Below are positions 12,922 to 25,653 of a stretch of 64,000 nucleotides of DNA, one piece after another; position 1 is the first letter of the stretch, and every line of letters starts with the position of its first letter. The stretch is from Immersiella caudata (lineage: Eukaryota; Ascomycota; Sordariomycetes; Sordariales; Lasiosphaeriaceae). The notes beneath the pieces were generated by a model that was not told the origin of the DNA, ran no database searches, and was given only the letters and a program-made list of their open reading frames with translations. Both the position numbers and the translations under genes were made by a program. The stretch lies in assembly GCA_030512335.1 (NCBI GenBank), contig JAULSU010000001.1, forward strand, positions 1,364,001-1,428,000, in the 5' to 3' direction.

Positions 12922-13275
12922 GTCGACGTATATACGAAGGCTCGAGAGTGTCGGTCGTCTTTTATTCACCACCGGCTCTGGGATCGACACGACCAGACGG
13001 ACAAGACGACAGGACGATACGCCCGTGCCTTGAGCGACACAAAGGTGAGGGGGGCCAAGGGAGACGGCAAGCTGTCTAGCCTTGAAGCCTGAGAAGCGAG
13101 TGCGACGTGGGTGACATATGAGACGGGAAGAAGTGAGAGTGTCGAAGAGCAGCTGACCGTACAAGACGGCGGAGGTTCTAACTATATTACTACAGGTGAA
13201 GATGGAGATGGGAAGTGAGTCGAGGAGGGTCCTTGTTATGAAGTATCTCTGTCCTGGACGAGGAAGCTTCTAAGA

Positions 13276-13302
13276 GCCATGCCATGCTATGCCATGCCAT
13301 GC
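13276..13302. repeat. Short GCCATGC/GCTATGC tandem repeat
   Basis: Five near-identical GCCAT/GCTAT units follow each other 355 bp upstream of the Myb-like start codon. Tandem CATGC units could be repeated protein-binding sites or a small slippage product. Confidence 0.5.
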
Positions 13303-16300
13303 TTGTCCACAGGGGGACCTGTCCACTTTGGCAGGCAGGGTGAGGGCCGGGGCCACGTCCTTGCCCCGGCTTGCTGTTCATTGTGTGCAGGGGGGAGGGG
13401 TGGGAGGAGGGGTGGGATGAGAGAGGATGAGGGTGAGAACAGAAGACGAGGGGAGGGCGTACTGTGTAGGTACAGTAACAAGGTGCCTGTCCCAACATGT
13501 CCCAGCCTGTCCCAGTGTCTGCACGTTAGCCGCCGAGATACCTGGTGACTTTGCTTCAACGGTGCCGTGACTGGGCCGCTTGGGTCGTTTGGGGTCGTCT
13601 GGATCGACTGCTCTCCGGGCTCTGGGGAACGAGCACGCCGATGCCTGGCAGAGGGAGAGAGCAAGAGCCAGGCAAAAGGGAATATCGCAGAATCACAGGG
13701 CCGGGAGCGATGGCGACGGCGACCTCTGGGCTGCCTGTGCGGCCTAACTGGGCCTCAGTCACGCCGCTGGAGCCATTCGAAGTGCCGGCAAAACGAGAGT
13801 TTCTGCGGGCGGGAACGAGGCTTTTCCCAGCGACTGAGCAGGGGGGGGAGCAATGCACTCCAGCGTCGACGTGCACTGCTTTTTGACAGCGGCCGCAACA
13901 GTCAAGGCTTTCAAATAAGTGAAGGCACCTCACTGGGGCGGTGCTCCAGCAGTGTGTAAATGACAATTCCTGACAAGGAAACGGGACAGCCATAGGACCG
14001 CTCGCCAGACTGTTACCCACGCGGATGGCGGCGACTCGATTGATGACCGAGCGACACCCGCTCCACGTGCCTAGCTCAGGCTCGGTCTGGCGCGGTAGGG
14101 CTCCGCGTTCTCGAGTGGTTGCGGGAACGAGAGGCAGCTCGCGGCTTTATTTCAGGAGGGTATGAGCCGGGAAATGGGGGATGAGAAAGAGGGAACTCAA
14201 ATTCCCAGGGCACGGTGAGCAGGGAACTGAGCGGGAGACGCGGACAGGAGCGGGATCTGCGCTGTCTGGTAGGGACATGAAGTGACACGGCGAGATGCTC
14301 TCCAGGGTCGCGGGATGTACACGGCATCTTCCTGCCTGTCCATACTGCCTACCATCCCCGCCAGCTCAATGTGGGAGCCAGCAAAAGGACAGCAGGACAG
14401 AGCAGATAGTGGCGGGAGGCGGATGCTTTCGCGGCGGGGAAAAATTCGGAAGGGGGTTTGCGACCAATTCTGCGACTTACTGGCCTGCATACCTACCTTA
14501 CCAACCAGTGGAGGAAGAGACAGCCTCGCAGCGCGGAGAGAGAAAGACTCGACGCCGGCCGCAAGCTCGATTGGGTCCCATGGTATGAACCGGAAGAACA
14601 ACCGACCCAGGAGGTAAGTATCCGTCTGCGCGCGTCGTCGGTTCTGCTCCGCGAACGTGCGTGTTATGGTTGCAGTGTCACGAAGGGCAGAACGAGCTCG
14701 CTGAAAAGGCGGCGCGTGGGGACCTGGACGTTGCTTCCAGGTTCGGTTTTGTGGAAGGATTCATACGGGTGGGTCTGCCAGAGGCGTGTGCCAAGGCCCC
14801 AGAGTATGTGGGGCCAGGGTATGGGGTGTTCTGCAGGCGAGGGGGTGGGGTGGAGGCTTCTTCTGGGAAGGTACTGACAGTACCCCCCAGACCAGCAACT
14901 CGCGAGCCCAAGTATTGTGACAAACAGCTCGCGAGACCTGCGGTGGTGCCAGGCCCGTGATGGCCAGTGTTTGGCCGTGCAGCCCACAAAGCTTTCGGGA
15001 AGGGAGCCTCGTCCACGCCACACCCCACGACCGAGCAGTCGAAACGGCCAGATAGCCGCCGGTTGGTTCCAGATGTGCAGTGGGTGCTCCCGAGGACGTG
15101 GGATAGACGCCAGCAGCGACACCCTCAGGCAACCCAGACTGAGCTGCCAGCAGCAAACACCACCAACCCGCACGCAGCAATGGGGCCTCAGCAAACAGCC
15201 AGCAAACATGCCACCACGAGCCACTGCACGGCCATCTGTCTTTCCAGGCGTTGTATGGAGTATACTGACCTCCCCAAGATGGCCAAGTAGCCCGGCCCGT
15301 CAGGGATCTCGTCGGCATGAAGACTCAGCACTTAAACACGTACGCCTGGAGACTGGTACCTAACCAGACGCCGCCTCCGCCTCCGCCGCAAAGCCCGCAA
15401 AGCCCGCAAAATCCGGTCGTGCGGGTGGCCAGCAGGACCCCAAGCGAGATGGTGACGACAGGACCGTCAGGAATTCGGGCTAAATGCTGAGAGGCGCAAC
15501 AGAAAGAGCCCTGAATCAATCTTGGCAACAACTAACTCCCGTGCAAATTGCCAGCAAAGTCCCATCAAAGTTCCTAGCGAGGCCTTTTCCTTATCAGCAC
15601 CATGCCCGACCGACAGCTGTGCTTCACGGCAACCACGGATGGCTGGTTCGCTTTCGCGCTTTTGCGCTCGGTCTGCCGCGGAATCGATTGGTCGAGTTGG
15701 TCGCAGAGAGGCATCGGCCCCCAAAAGCCTGCTGGCTTCGGCAGGAATCAGATTCCGCCCTGGCAGATGGGTGTCAGCACACGCCAATTGCCGGGCAGGA
15801 GCGGGAGCCACCGGAGGTAAGCTATCGGTCAAGCAACAGCCCTACCGATCGGCCTCGGTGCGTGACAGGTATGAGCCACTCAGCGGGCCTCAAATGTGCG
15901 CTACTTGACCCTTGCGCGCCCCCTAGGCCGCCGGTGCGGAACGCGGAAACAAATTCCTGCCGGAAACACTGGTTGATGCCTATTCGTCCGTGGGTCCCAT
16001 CCCCCTCGGCCTGCATTTTTGTTTCTGCCCCGTTCGAGGCCAGAAATGTCAGGCGGCCGGGCCGGAGACGGCGACCCTGCCGCGCTCTGTTTGACGAAAC
16101 AAAATGAGAGAGGCAGCGCCGACCACCGGCCGACCGGCCATTCTGGCGCACCGACCGGAATCCGTGGCCAAGCGAAGGCGGACAGGCTGAACAGTGACGA
16201 TCCAACGCCCCCTTCCGCCAGGTCGCCGAAGAACGGGGGGATGGGATGCAACTGTGATAGACAATGCCCTGGCTGCTGGGGAGGTCTCTGGTGAGCCACA

Positions 16301-19300
16301 GACGATGGCGTCGGGGTATTAGGAACTGGGAAAAGCAAAGTCCCTCCTGCCGCGTCGACTAGCAGAGAACTATTCCTCATTGAGAACCCGAGAAGATTCG
16401 CTGCCCAGCTAGCCCACCGCCTGTTGTGGGCGGAGGTACGAAGTATCATTGAGCACAAGGGGAAGTTCCCATACGATTGCGTTCGGATATTTCACACCAA
16501 CACCATCAATGTGGGTGAGTGGATTCCCATCTTCGCAGATGCGATGAGGTTGAGGAGCTGGTGGCACAAGTGTGCTTGGGGCAACATCAGGGCCTTGCAG
16601 GGACGGACGCTGCCAATGAGAGACGGCCTTCTCGAGGACGCCCTCGCAAGCTCTGCGCTTGCACTGGTTCACGCGGCCCCGGCGAAATTTCACTCGGCGG
16701 AGTGGCATGGAGGCAGAAGAGGCACCCGGCGACAGCGCGGCAACTGTCATTTGTCGAGACGCGATGGGAGGTGCGGAGGGGGCTGCTTCCTGTCACGGTG
16801 CTAACCACATCGGCTTCGGCATCGCTGGGCAAATGTGTGTTTTCCCGCATGCGCGGCAATGCAATGTGGGGGAGTCGTGAACACACCCGATTCACACCTC
16901 TCAGGTCCGTTTGCAAACCTCCATCATCACATTTCCATGCCGCATCACAGCAGGGCCTTATGCGACACCACGGCTCCCTGAGCTGAGGCCCAGCTTTCGT
17001 TGTCTTTGATTCATCCCCAAATCTCAAACAGCGTTTTCCATCCGCCTTCGAAAACGGCCGGCTCCACCGGCGAGGCTACCTATGTTATCTGATCTGCCTT
17101 CCCGTCAACTAAACGACCAAAGGTGTTCGGGCGCTCCACGCAGACCTAAAAACAGCAGCTCGCTTGAAACGGTGCACTTGTGAGGCTGCGGTCCCACAAT
17201 GGCGAAATTGGCAGCAGCCAGATTGGCCCAAGCGAAATCCAATCACGGTCGCTACCATCGCACTGGGACGCACTATCCCCCTTCGGACAGGTCCTGCCTC
17301 GCCAGTGTGGAGTCGCTCTTCGGGACACGTTAGCGGGGGACTTCCTGTCTGGCGAAACTTGAGGCTGCTCGCCTGCGACCAAGCACCGTCACTCAGTAAC
17401 ATTGAGGTCATCCAGAACGGCTTGGCGTGGCCCGTTTTTGCCGCCCACCACCGCGCTTATAGACGACGGAGATTGGCTGCGAAGGCGATGATCTGCCAGT
17501 TGTGCAACCAACGCAACGGGCAAAATGGGCAAAATGCAGTGAACGGGCCACACCCTGCAGCTTGGTCTTTGAATATTTGTCGTTCACGGGCCAAACGCAA
17601 TGGCGCGGTCGGCTGGATGCGACGTTGAGGGCGAAGGTGAGGCGGATTCAGGAGGGAAAGGGAGCAAGGCAGAGGGTCAGGAAGGAGACTTGAGAGAGAG
17701 AAAAAGGGGACGGGAAACCACTCGACGATCCTACGTATGGTGACAAATGCCCACTGGCGAACGGAGGGCGGAGGTGGAGGCGGGAGTGGGGTGGAGCAGG
17801 CACGGGCCTCCCTTCCTCTTGACTCAATGCCGATGGAGCGGGACTCAAGTCGGAAATCTGGCCGGATTTCGGGACACCATGACGATTCGGGACAATGTTA
17901 GCTTTTCGAATTGGTTTATGATTGTCCCAACTTATACAGAGGTGCGTCTCCCCGAACCCTTGTCCCATACAGCGTACGCAGCCCCTTTGCGTTGTTATCG
18001 TAGGACCGACTCCAGCGAGTGCAACCGAGGCTCTGAACGGTACGGTAAGCACCCGCTGTCACTGGACCCACTGGCTCCCACATTGCAACTCTATCTCCAT
18101 ACCTAGGTTCCAGCAATTTTTTTTTGATTTCTAATGGCATTAGGCTACGAATGCGAGCAATACGCACAGCGGGGCACCGATAAACTGGTGGAACAATGGA
18201 CAGATGGCTGAGGCGCAGCACGAACAGAGCGTCTCCATTCTTTCTGCGACGGGATCTACCCTTGTGACGTTGCAAGTGGTGAGGTCGGCGCCGGGGCCAA
18301 TTTCGTCACCGCATTTCGTCTTTGAACCTGACATCTACCGCTCAAAAGTCCTCTACAGATCCCCTCCGATATACCTACCTCCCACTCGCACTCGGACTCG
18401 CCCGTAGTAGCAGCAGCAGCACTGAAATGTGTCCGGGGATTGCGGAGCAGTGGGTGGCTAATGCACTCGACGCCCAGCGTCAGCATCAAGAAGTTCCCGG
18501 GCGGCCCGTGAGGATCCCAAGAGACGGCAAGAGCTGCGTGGCTGCTGCTGCTGCCGGCACAAGTCATGGGCTTCTGCCAGCACCTTGATGTATCGTGAGG
18601 TCGGTTTTGACAAATCCAGACAGATATTCCACCCGTCGAGGATTTGCGGGACAGCGACGGGACAGTTGCGGTAGTCTCCCCCGCCGGATTCGCGTCCACG
18701 GCTCTCCCCCTCCTCTCTAGCTTTTTCCCGTTTCGGGGTCCAAGGAACTATCTCATCCACTGGAGACAGGCCCCCATTTGAGCGTTTTGTGTCGTGGTCG
18801 TTGCGATTCCTCCTAAAAATTCAGCCACCACACCGAGGCCCGCTCCCTCCCCACCACCTAATCCTTCCCCAAAATCAAAATGCGAGGACCTTGCAGGACG
18901 ATCTGAGGGAGCTGTGCAAAACATCGCGCCTGATAGGGCCAGCTCAAAAGGGCGCCGCTCCGTCCGAGGCGTCTGACAGGTTGCCTCGAAGCGCCCTGGA
19001 TCCGTGCATAAGTGCCGTAGCTTCTCGGGATCTTTCCGCTCAACCACTGCCAGCGCGCCGCGTTGAGTCCCCTGCGTGCCCGGATGCTAAGAGCGTGGTG
19101 TCATGGTCGATTGCAACCTGCACCTTGACCGACGCAACGACATTTCGTGACGCTAGCCCCCAATTTTGAAGCCTACGCAAACTCACACTACTGTGCGGTG
19201 CCTTCCTACCACAAGCGGAACACTGCCAATCTCTCGTAGTGTAGGAACAACTTGCCGTCCTTCTCCGCCCTACGCATCGCTCGCCTCGGCGCCGCAACTA

Positions 19301-22300
19301 ACGTCGTACGGCCGAGATGCCTCCTCGAAAACTAACCCAGTTTCGTATTCGTGCTACTCCTCAAACACCCCGTGTGCGCAGCAAAGCCCTAACTCGTGTC
19401 GTCCAAGTCCTTGCGGTTTATCAGGCAGCAGAGTTATCTGCTCTAGCCCCTTCCAGCATCACCGCGATCTAATTGAGCTAGTTCTTTAATACGCTTGGCT
19501 CACAAGTTGCTGCGGTGTGTACTGTGTGCCGGCGGGGTGAACGCCGCCGAAGGGGACTCGAAAACAGGCTCGACGCCAACGCCAGTTTGAGAGCTGGCTT
19601 CCACCTAGATTCCCCCTAAACCGTCGAGACCCAGCACCTGTCGGCCACTGGCTCCCAGTGCCTCGCCGTCCTCCCGCCAACCTGGATCAGCTCGAAGCCT
19701 TGTGGCACGGCCACCAAGCTGCTGTGTTGGGTCCAAAGTAAAGATAGTGGCAGAGGATACTTCGGAGCCCTGGTGCCTGGATGTTCGGCCCAACGTAGCC
19801 CTATAGCGTATAATTAGATCCAAACAGCAAGCCGTCTCGTGGGGCACCTGTGATGCTTATTCTGGTGACCCCGCGTCGGCCCGCCATAAGTGCCCACTCT
19901 CGTCAAACCGTATCATGAGATCCTCGTAGGGCTTGACGAATACCCTGTTCCCCGTCTGTTGAGAGAAGTCGTGGCACCCTACCGATGGGATTTCTGGCCC
20001 ATTCTGGACACGTCGGCCGCCCGTACTCTCGGCTCAAAAGGGGGCGTTCTAACCCCAGCGACTTACCATACTTAGTACCCAGTTGTATTTTGCCCACTCT
20101 CAACCGTGCTGTAGGGCCGAAGGATGTGCAATCCAGATGGATTTCTGCCGTGCAACGACTGCCGTGACTGACTTCCCTCCAGTCAATCCTCAGTCTCCCC
20201 GTTGCCCTACCACCCGGTAGCGGCGGCCAGGACTCCAACTGATGCAGGTCTCGCCCAGACCCACGAGCGACTTCCATAGTTGGCATACTATGATTAAAGG
20301 AGACAAGGGATGACTTCAGCGCAGACTCCAGAGAACTTTCGGTTTCCGCCACTGTCTCCTCTTGATATCGTAGCTCCGAGAAGGAATTTGTGTAGCACAC
20401 CTTCAGGCCAGTCTCATCTCGTCTCGCCTGGATGTTTTGGTGGCGACAACCAGGCGCTGTTCAACGCTTGAGCACCAGCAGCCCCCTTCAAGGGGTAGCG
20501 TATTCTCGCCTCTCTGGAGAAAGTCTCATATTTCCTCATTGACGTCTGCGAGGATGTCATAGAAACCTAGAGCAAATGAACAGGAGTTTTGCGTTGACCA
20601 ACCAGGAGGCGGCAATGCGAGAGCTAGACTCGATATCCACGGGTATTCGAGGAAGAGCATCACCGTCGGAGAGGACAGTGCCGCAAGTGCCTGAATAAGA
20701 CGACCGGATTGGTAACAATCCCTCGTTATGATGGCTATGCGGCGCTGCGGCCCTGGCGGGCCCTCTGTGTCGTTGAATCCACTGCGGGAACCAACCGATC
20801 CTGCTTCGCGGAGGGGCTTTATCTCATTTCTTGGTCCATCTAGCTGTTGCAGCCTTGAATGCAGGAGACTTGGAAGCCACCAGGCCGGTAGGGGGTTGCC
20901 GGCTGTCTGTTGGCGGGATCAGCGCGCTTGTTGGCGCTCGTCTCTCCAACCAGCTTGTCTCCGATCCCCTGAGTGGCGCACGGGGGAGAACCAACAGCCA
21001 AGGTGCATCTCCCAACTCTTCTGCCCAGCCTACCACAGCTTGCCGTCAAGCCCGAGAGTATGGGGTACGCTCTGGGTTACCAATAAATTCCAAATCGCGA
21101 AGTGCTGGAAGCGCGATTGTAGACGAGGGTAGCAACAACGTGACTGGAACCGATGGGGGTGACTCCCTGCTGTCTTCCCTTGATTCTGTTGCATGTAGCT
21201 CCGAGTTCGTGCCTGAAGCTGGCACTGGCCAACACGCAGGAGGTTTCTCGACCGTTTTCATGCTGTGGCTCGATCTGGGCAGGCGAACTCCTACGATGTC
21301 ACTTTATCCCTTTCACCCGAAAGTGAAGGTAAAATTTGTGAGCCGATCGGAGGCGCCCTAGGCAGACTGGCCGAGGGATTGTGGATGGAGGGGAAACGAA
21401 AGACCAAGCCCAGCGGAAATTCTTCAACCAAGGTAAATCGACCAGACATCTCAATGGAGCGAATGGGATGCAGAGATCTGGTCCGAGGGGTCATGAAGGA
21501 AGCCGACAGACCCCCGCATTGGCGAGGAGATGGGAGGGCAATGTGAGCACTATACCTCGTCATCGCGGGAACCAGTGCTCCGTACGCTTCAACGCATCGA
21601 TACAGTGCCGCTGCGTGTTCCCCGGGCGGTGTGCGGGACGAAGGAGGCCAGATCCGGGGCTCAGAGTGAGGTGCGTTGAAACACGCCTCCTTCCACACCT
21701 GGTGCAGGATCGGTGAAAGCGATGTGTTTGCCGACCTGTTCGTTTGCTTCGGAGGTATCCTCAACCTGCAACGGCGTGCCTGCCTAGTGATCCTCGAACG
21801 GTGACATCTCGACACTTGTTAGGTATGCGGCACGTGTGCGTTTGGGGCGTGGTCAACATCCCAGTGAAGCTGCTCTGAATTCGCCGCTGCTGGGTTCAAG
21901 CATTGTTCTAGAAGCCCTCGCGTGGCGTCGAGGACGGATGAGGCAGAATCTTCATGCGTCGGTGGTTCGCGGTCTAGAACTCCGACTGATATCCAGCTAG
22001 GATACCTGGTCATGTCAAAAATTGGTCTTGGTCTTCAACCTATGCATTTGGAGTCGGGCCCAAGAAAGCAGTTGAAGACTGCTGAGGAAGGTGCACCTTG
22101 CGAGGTCGCGGCCGGCGCAAAAACTGACGCACCTTCCACGAAGGCCAAGGTCCGTCAATGCTAACCCGGCCCAACCGGCGGAGTCAGCCTGTCCCTCAAA
22201 CTCCGTTTACTCCGACTTGAAGCCGACCTTTCACGGTCCATCCTACCTTGCAAAGCGTTGCCACTCCATACTTCGTGCGCTGTGGTTTGTAGCGAACGTC

Positions 22301-23023
22301 GTGATGGCAGGCTAGAAACGCCATCATCAGATCACAGGGTCCGTAGCCAAGTAGGTTAAATTTGTTCTATTTTGCTTCCTCCGCCATGCGAGTTCGGATG
22401 GAATTGTCATGCATCTCTTCTCCTTTCCCTCGCCGCCTGCCCTGCTCGGCCCTTGCCCATGTCTTTGCTTGCCAGCTTGAGACGCAAGTATGTTCTAGGA
22501 CAACGCCTGTCACCCGCCGTCTGAAGTCAGTTCATGGAAACAGGTCTGCCCTGACCAGCAAACACCACCTGGTCTTTGTGGGTCTCGAAATCATCGGGGA
22601 TCGTCGTCGGCAATGCGGAGAACAGAACACCGTGGGTGACGGTGAGCGATGAGGCGTGTCATTGACCAGTAAAATCTTCATGCTAGGCGCCCCGGGACGA
22701 ACTCACCCATTCGCTGCACACTTCCAGGGCCATGGGAGAGCATCTCAAGCTGCGGGGACGCAGGCAAATGACAGGCATCTGGCTGGTCCCCCCAAGACGC
22801 GGGAATGGCGGAGGGGTGTGAGTGTAGCAAAGTCGGTGTATCGAGGACAACCTCCTGAGGGGCAGGCAGCTGCCGCCCAAGAACATCATCCATCGACGCC
22901 CAAACTTGCCCTGTCAAAGGTTTCAGGCGAACTGCTTTCAGACTTGCGCGCGCAACCCCACACGTCCTTTCCGAGTTATGAAATTTGTGAAGCTTGCGGT
23001 GCGGCCTGGAGGGAGGATACCGA

Positions 23024-23043
23024 CCCCCCCCCCCCCCCCCCCC
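23024..23043. repeat. Homopolymer run of 20 C
   Basis: An unbroken run of 20 C on the plus strand (20 G on the minus strand) in non-coding sequence. It is by far the longest G/C homopolymer in the window. The exact length may be uncertain because such runs are prone to sequencing error. Confidence 0.9.
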
Positions 23044-25653
23044 ATCAACCCCATCCCACTGCTCCTCTGGGGCGACCAAGAAGGAAGCCTCGGCTCCATA
23101 TCGAAGTGCGCCTTCCATCATCTAAACCACGGAGGCGTTTCCATGCCATTTTGTTTCGACTTGAGCACATTCTGGCCGGCCTCTGCGGCCATGCCGGCCC
23201 CCAGCCAGATGGCCGGGTCCTATCCTCTCTGCGCATACCTAGCAAAAGCTGGCTTCATGGGCCTTGAATTGGGCCTTTGATGTGCTCCTTCCGCTGCCAC
23301 GGCATGGATGCCGGCCAGAAACAATCGACGCCGAAATAACTTTTAGCTCGCCCTTGTTTCGTGCAGCAACTGCCAGGCACGTGGTGCGTTCCGAGCACAC
23401 CACACTGCACCGCCACCCTTCCGAAAGCAACCGAGGGTGGACGCTGCGTCTCTTCACATAACCCTGGTCTCGCAGCAATGGACGCGCAATGCTCGAGAAC
23501 GCCATCGACGACGTGCCTCCAGGCTGCTATCAAACCAAGATAGCTTGTTTCTAACCTTAGACCATCTCCTGGTCAAACGAGCCCGCGATGCTCCTGCTCT
23601 CCAACCCTACGAAGCCACCAAGTTCCGTCTCCAGGGAAGTTCCACTGCCACCTCCGCACTCTTCCAGGTGCGGTCGGGCGCTGGCTCATTTGAACACGGT
23701 GGAGCGCTCGCTGGGAATGCACGGGTCACCACATTTGATGCTGAAGCACTGTGCCGCATTCTCGCTCAGGCCGAATCTGCTACACAACAGGAACCTACGT
23801 CCTTACTGACAGGCCGGGAGCGGAGTACCGCCGAGCAGCAAGCACTTCAGTGCCTCGCCTAGAAATTGAAAGGAGAGGCAGCAAACGACTCTCGCGGGCC
23901 CTTCCGCGCTGGAACTCGGCGGTGCAGTGGAACACTGATGCAGGACCGTTACCAAACTTTCATGGACATCTACGTCTCCTTGACAAATACGGTCGATATA
24001 TTGCGCACCATTACCCAAGTGCAGAAAAAAACCAAGAATGCCCGGCGGAGGTAACCAAGGCGCCGGCGGTATCCCGCGCGGGACGGAATTCTATCAATTG
24101 TTACGAATTCCACTGGGGTTTGCGGCAGGCGAGGAAGAGTGTGGTTATACGGACCAGTCCACGAGGGACAATCAACCACTCAAGGAACCCATCCCGAGTT
24201 CGAGACAAAGTTCCGAGACAAAACACCACAAACTGAATCCCGCCATTGCGGCTCTCCCCAAACGGGATAATGATCTTGAACCGTCTTCGTCAAAGTGCTC
24301 CGCCCAACAACCCATGGCTGTGAGATTTTGGTGATGCTGCACAGCGCCATTCTGGGGTTTGGCGTAGCGCATTCACCCCAATCAAGCCCCTGCCCAACGA
24401 TAAGGTAGTAAGACACATCTGCGATGCCCTTCTGCCACGCCACCCGTCCGGGTCCTTCAAGTTTTGGTCTTCCACGCAAACGCCATCGCCAACAACGACT
24501 CCTAACGGAGAGAAACAACCGTCCGGGAAGTGGGTGATGGTTACACGCGCAGCGCTAGAGATTTCTTTATGTACGTGTCCGAACGCCAACGCTGATCCTT
24601 TCGTTCTGTGAACGGCTCAACAACGCCCAAAGCCCCGTCTATCGACAGGCAGTGAGGGCAACATCCCGTGCTTCTACCTTGCCATTGCGGAGTCGGAAGC
24701 CGTAGATGTCCGTAATAACTTCCGGGCAACACCGGGCCAAAGCTAGTTACGAGACGGCAGCGGCAAGGCCTTTTCGCTGACAGGCCACAATGGTTGGCAT
24801 CTGCAAGGTAGCTAAGGTAGGTAGATACCAAGTCTCCGCAGCAAGTTAGCTGACTCGCGCACAATGGGCGTCTGGGTTACACAAAGCCGGCAACCCAAAA
24901 GTTGCAGTCCACTTCCTACGCCGTGTAGCGGTGTAGGTGCTGAATTAGATCAATCCCGTGGCTGCAGAGGGACTGGCCGAGTTTGGCCTGATCGCTCAAC
25001 CTCAGGACGCACGGTACGAAACATCGCGGCCCACAGGCCTCGCAACGGGGCCAACCTCGCCCACTCGTCTCAACACTTTCGGCTAGAAACAATTCCAGAT
25101 CCTCCAGGCCGTGAGAGTTGGTCACTGTCAAGATTACACCATGGGATGATCATTGCGTCTTCCTGCCCTGTTTGCTGGGCAAAAAGATGTTGGCTTGAAT
25201 TCTGGCTTCCCCCCTTTTTTGCAAACTGCCTAAGGTAAAGATTAGATACTTGAACTCACCGATGGCCGAAATCCAAACACACACCAACTTTTGGTTCCTT
25301 CCTTCCACTCCCACTAGATCCGAACCAATCATCTGTCCTCCAGATCTCCTGGTCCCCCTCCATGCGTTGATTCCGTGGTCCTTCCATCACTCCGTCCCGT
25401 CCATGGTCCTCATTATTTGCACCGGTATCCAGCCCCGACAAAGTAGAAACAACATGGGGTATTTAATATAAATAAGTGCAGAGAATAAAAATTTGAGCTC
25501 CAAAAAGTCCCGCTGGGCTTTGCGCTGTCAGTGTCGCTGTCGCTGTAGCAGCAGTATATAGCAGAGAGGAAAAGCCAGTGGTAACTGTTGGACGCCTCAT
25601 TACTCCGGTTTGACCGCCTCACTTGAGTGCATCCTAAGCACTAGTGGTCGATG

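Larger units (their letters stand above)
12922..25653. other. 12.7-kb gene desert upstream of the Myb-like gene
   Basis: No open frame here has a motif, a plausible chain of exons or family resemblance. The longest frames are about 200 codons, lie on both strands and overlap. The region is not visibly AT-rich, so it does not look like a heavily RIP-mutated transposon. It holds a CATGC-type short repeat (13276-13302) and a run of 20 C (23024-23043). Both flanking genes are minus-strand regulators, so the whole stretch lies 5' of the Myb-like gene. Long 5' regions are known for fungal developmental regulators; unannotated long non-coding RNA is possible but not shown. Confidence 0.5.

Noticed and set aside
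15484..16107. Plus-strand frame of 207 codons in the desert
   Set aside because: Compositionally random, no domain, overlapped by several other frames.
22656..23267. Plus-strand frame of 203 codons
   Set aside because: It runs through the C20 tract (a poly-Pro stretch) and is matched by equal frames on the other strand; no motif.
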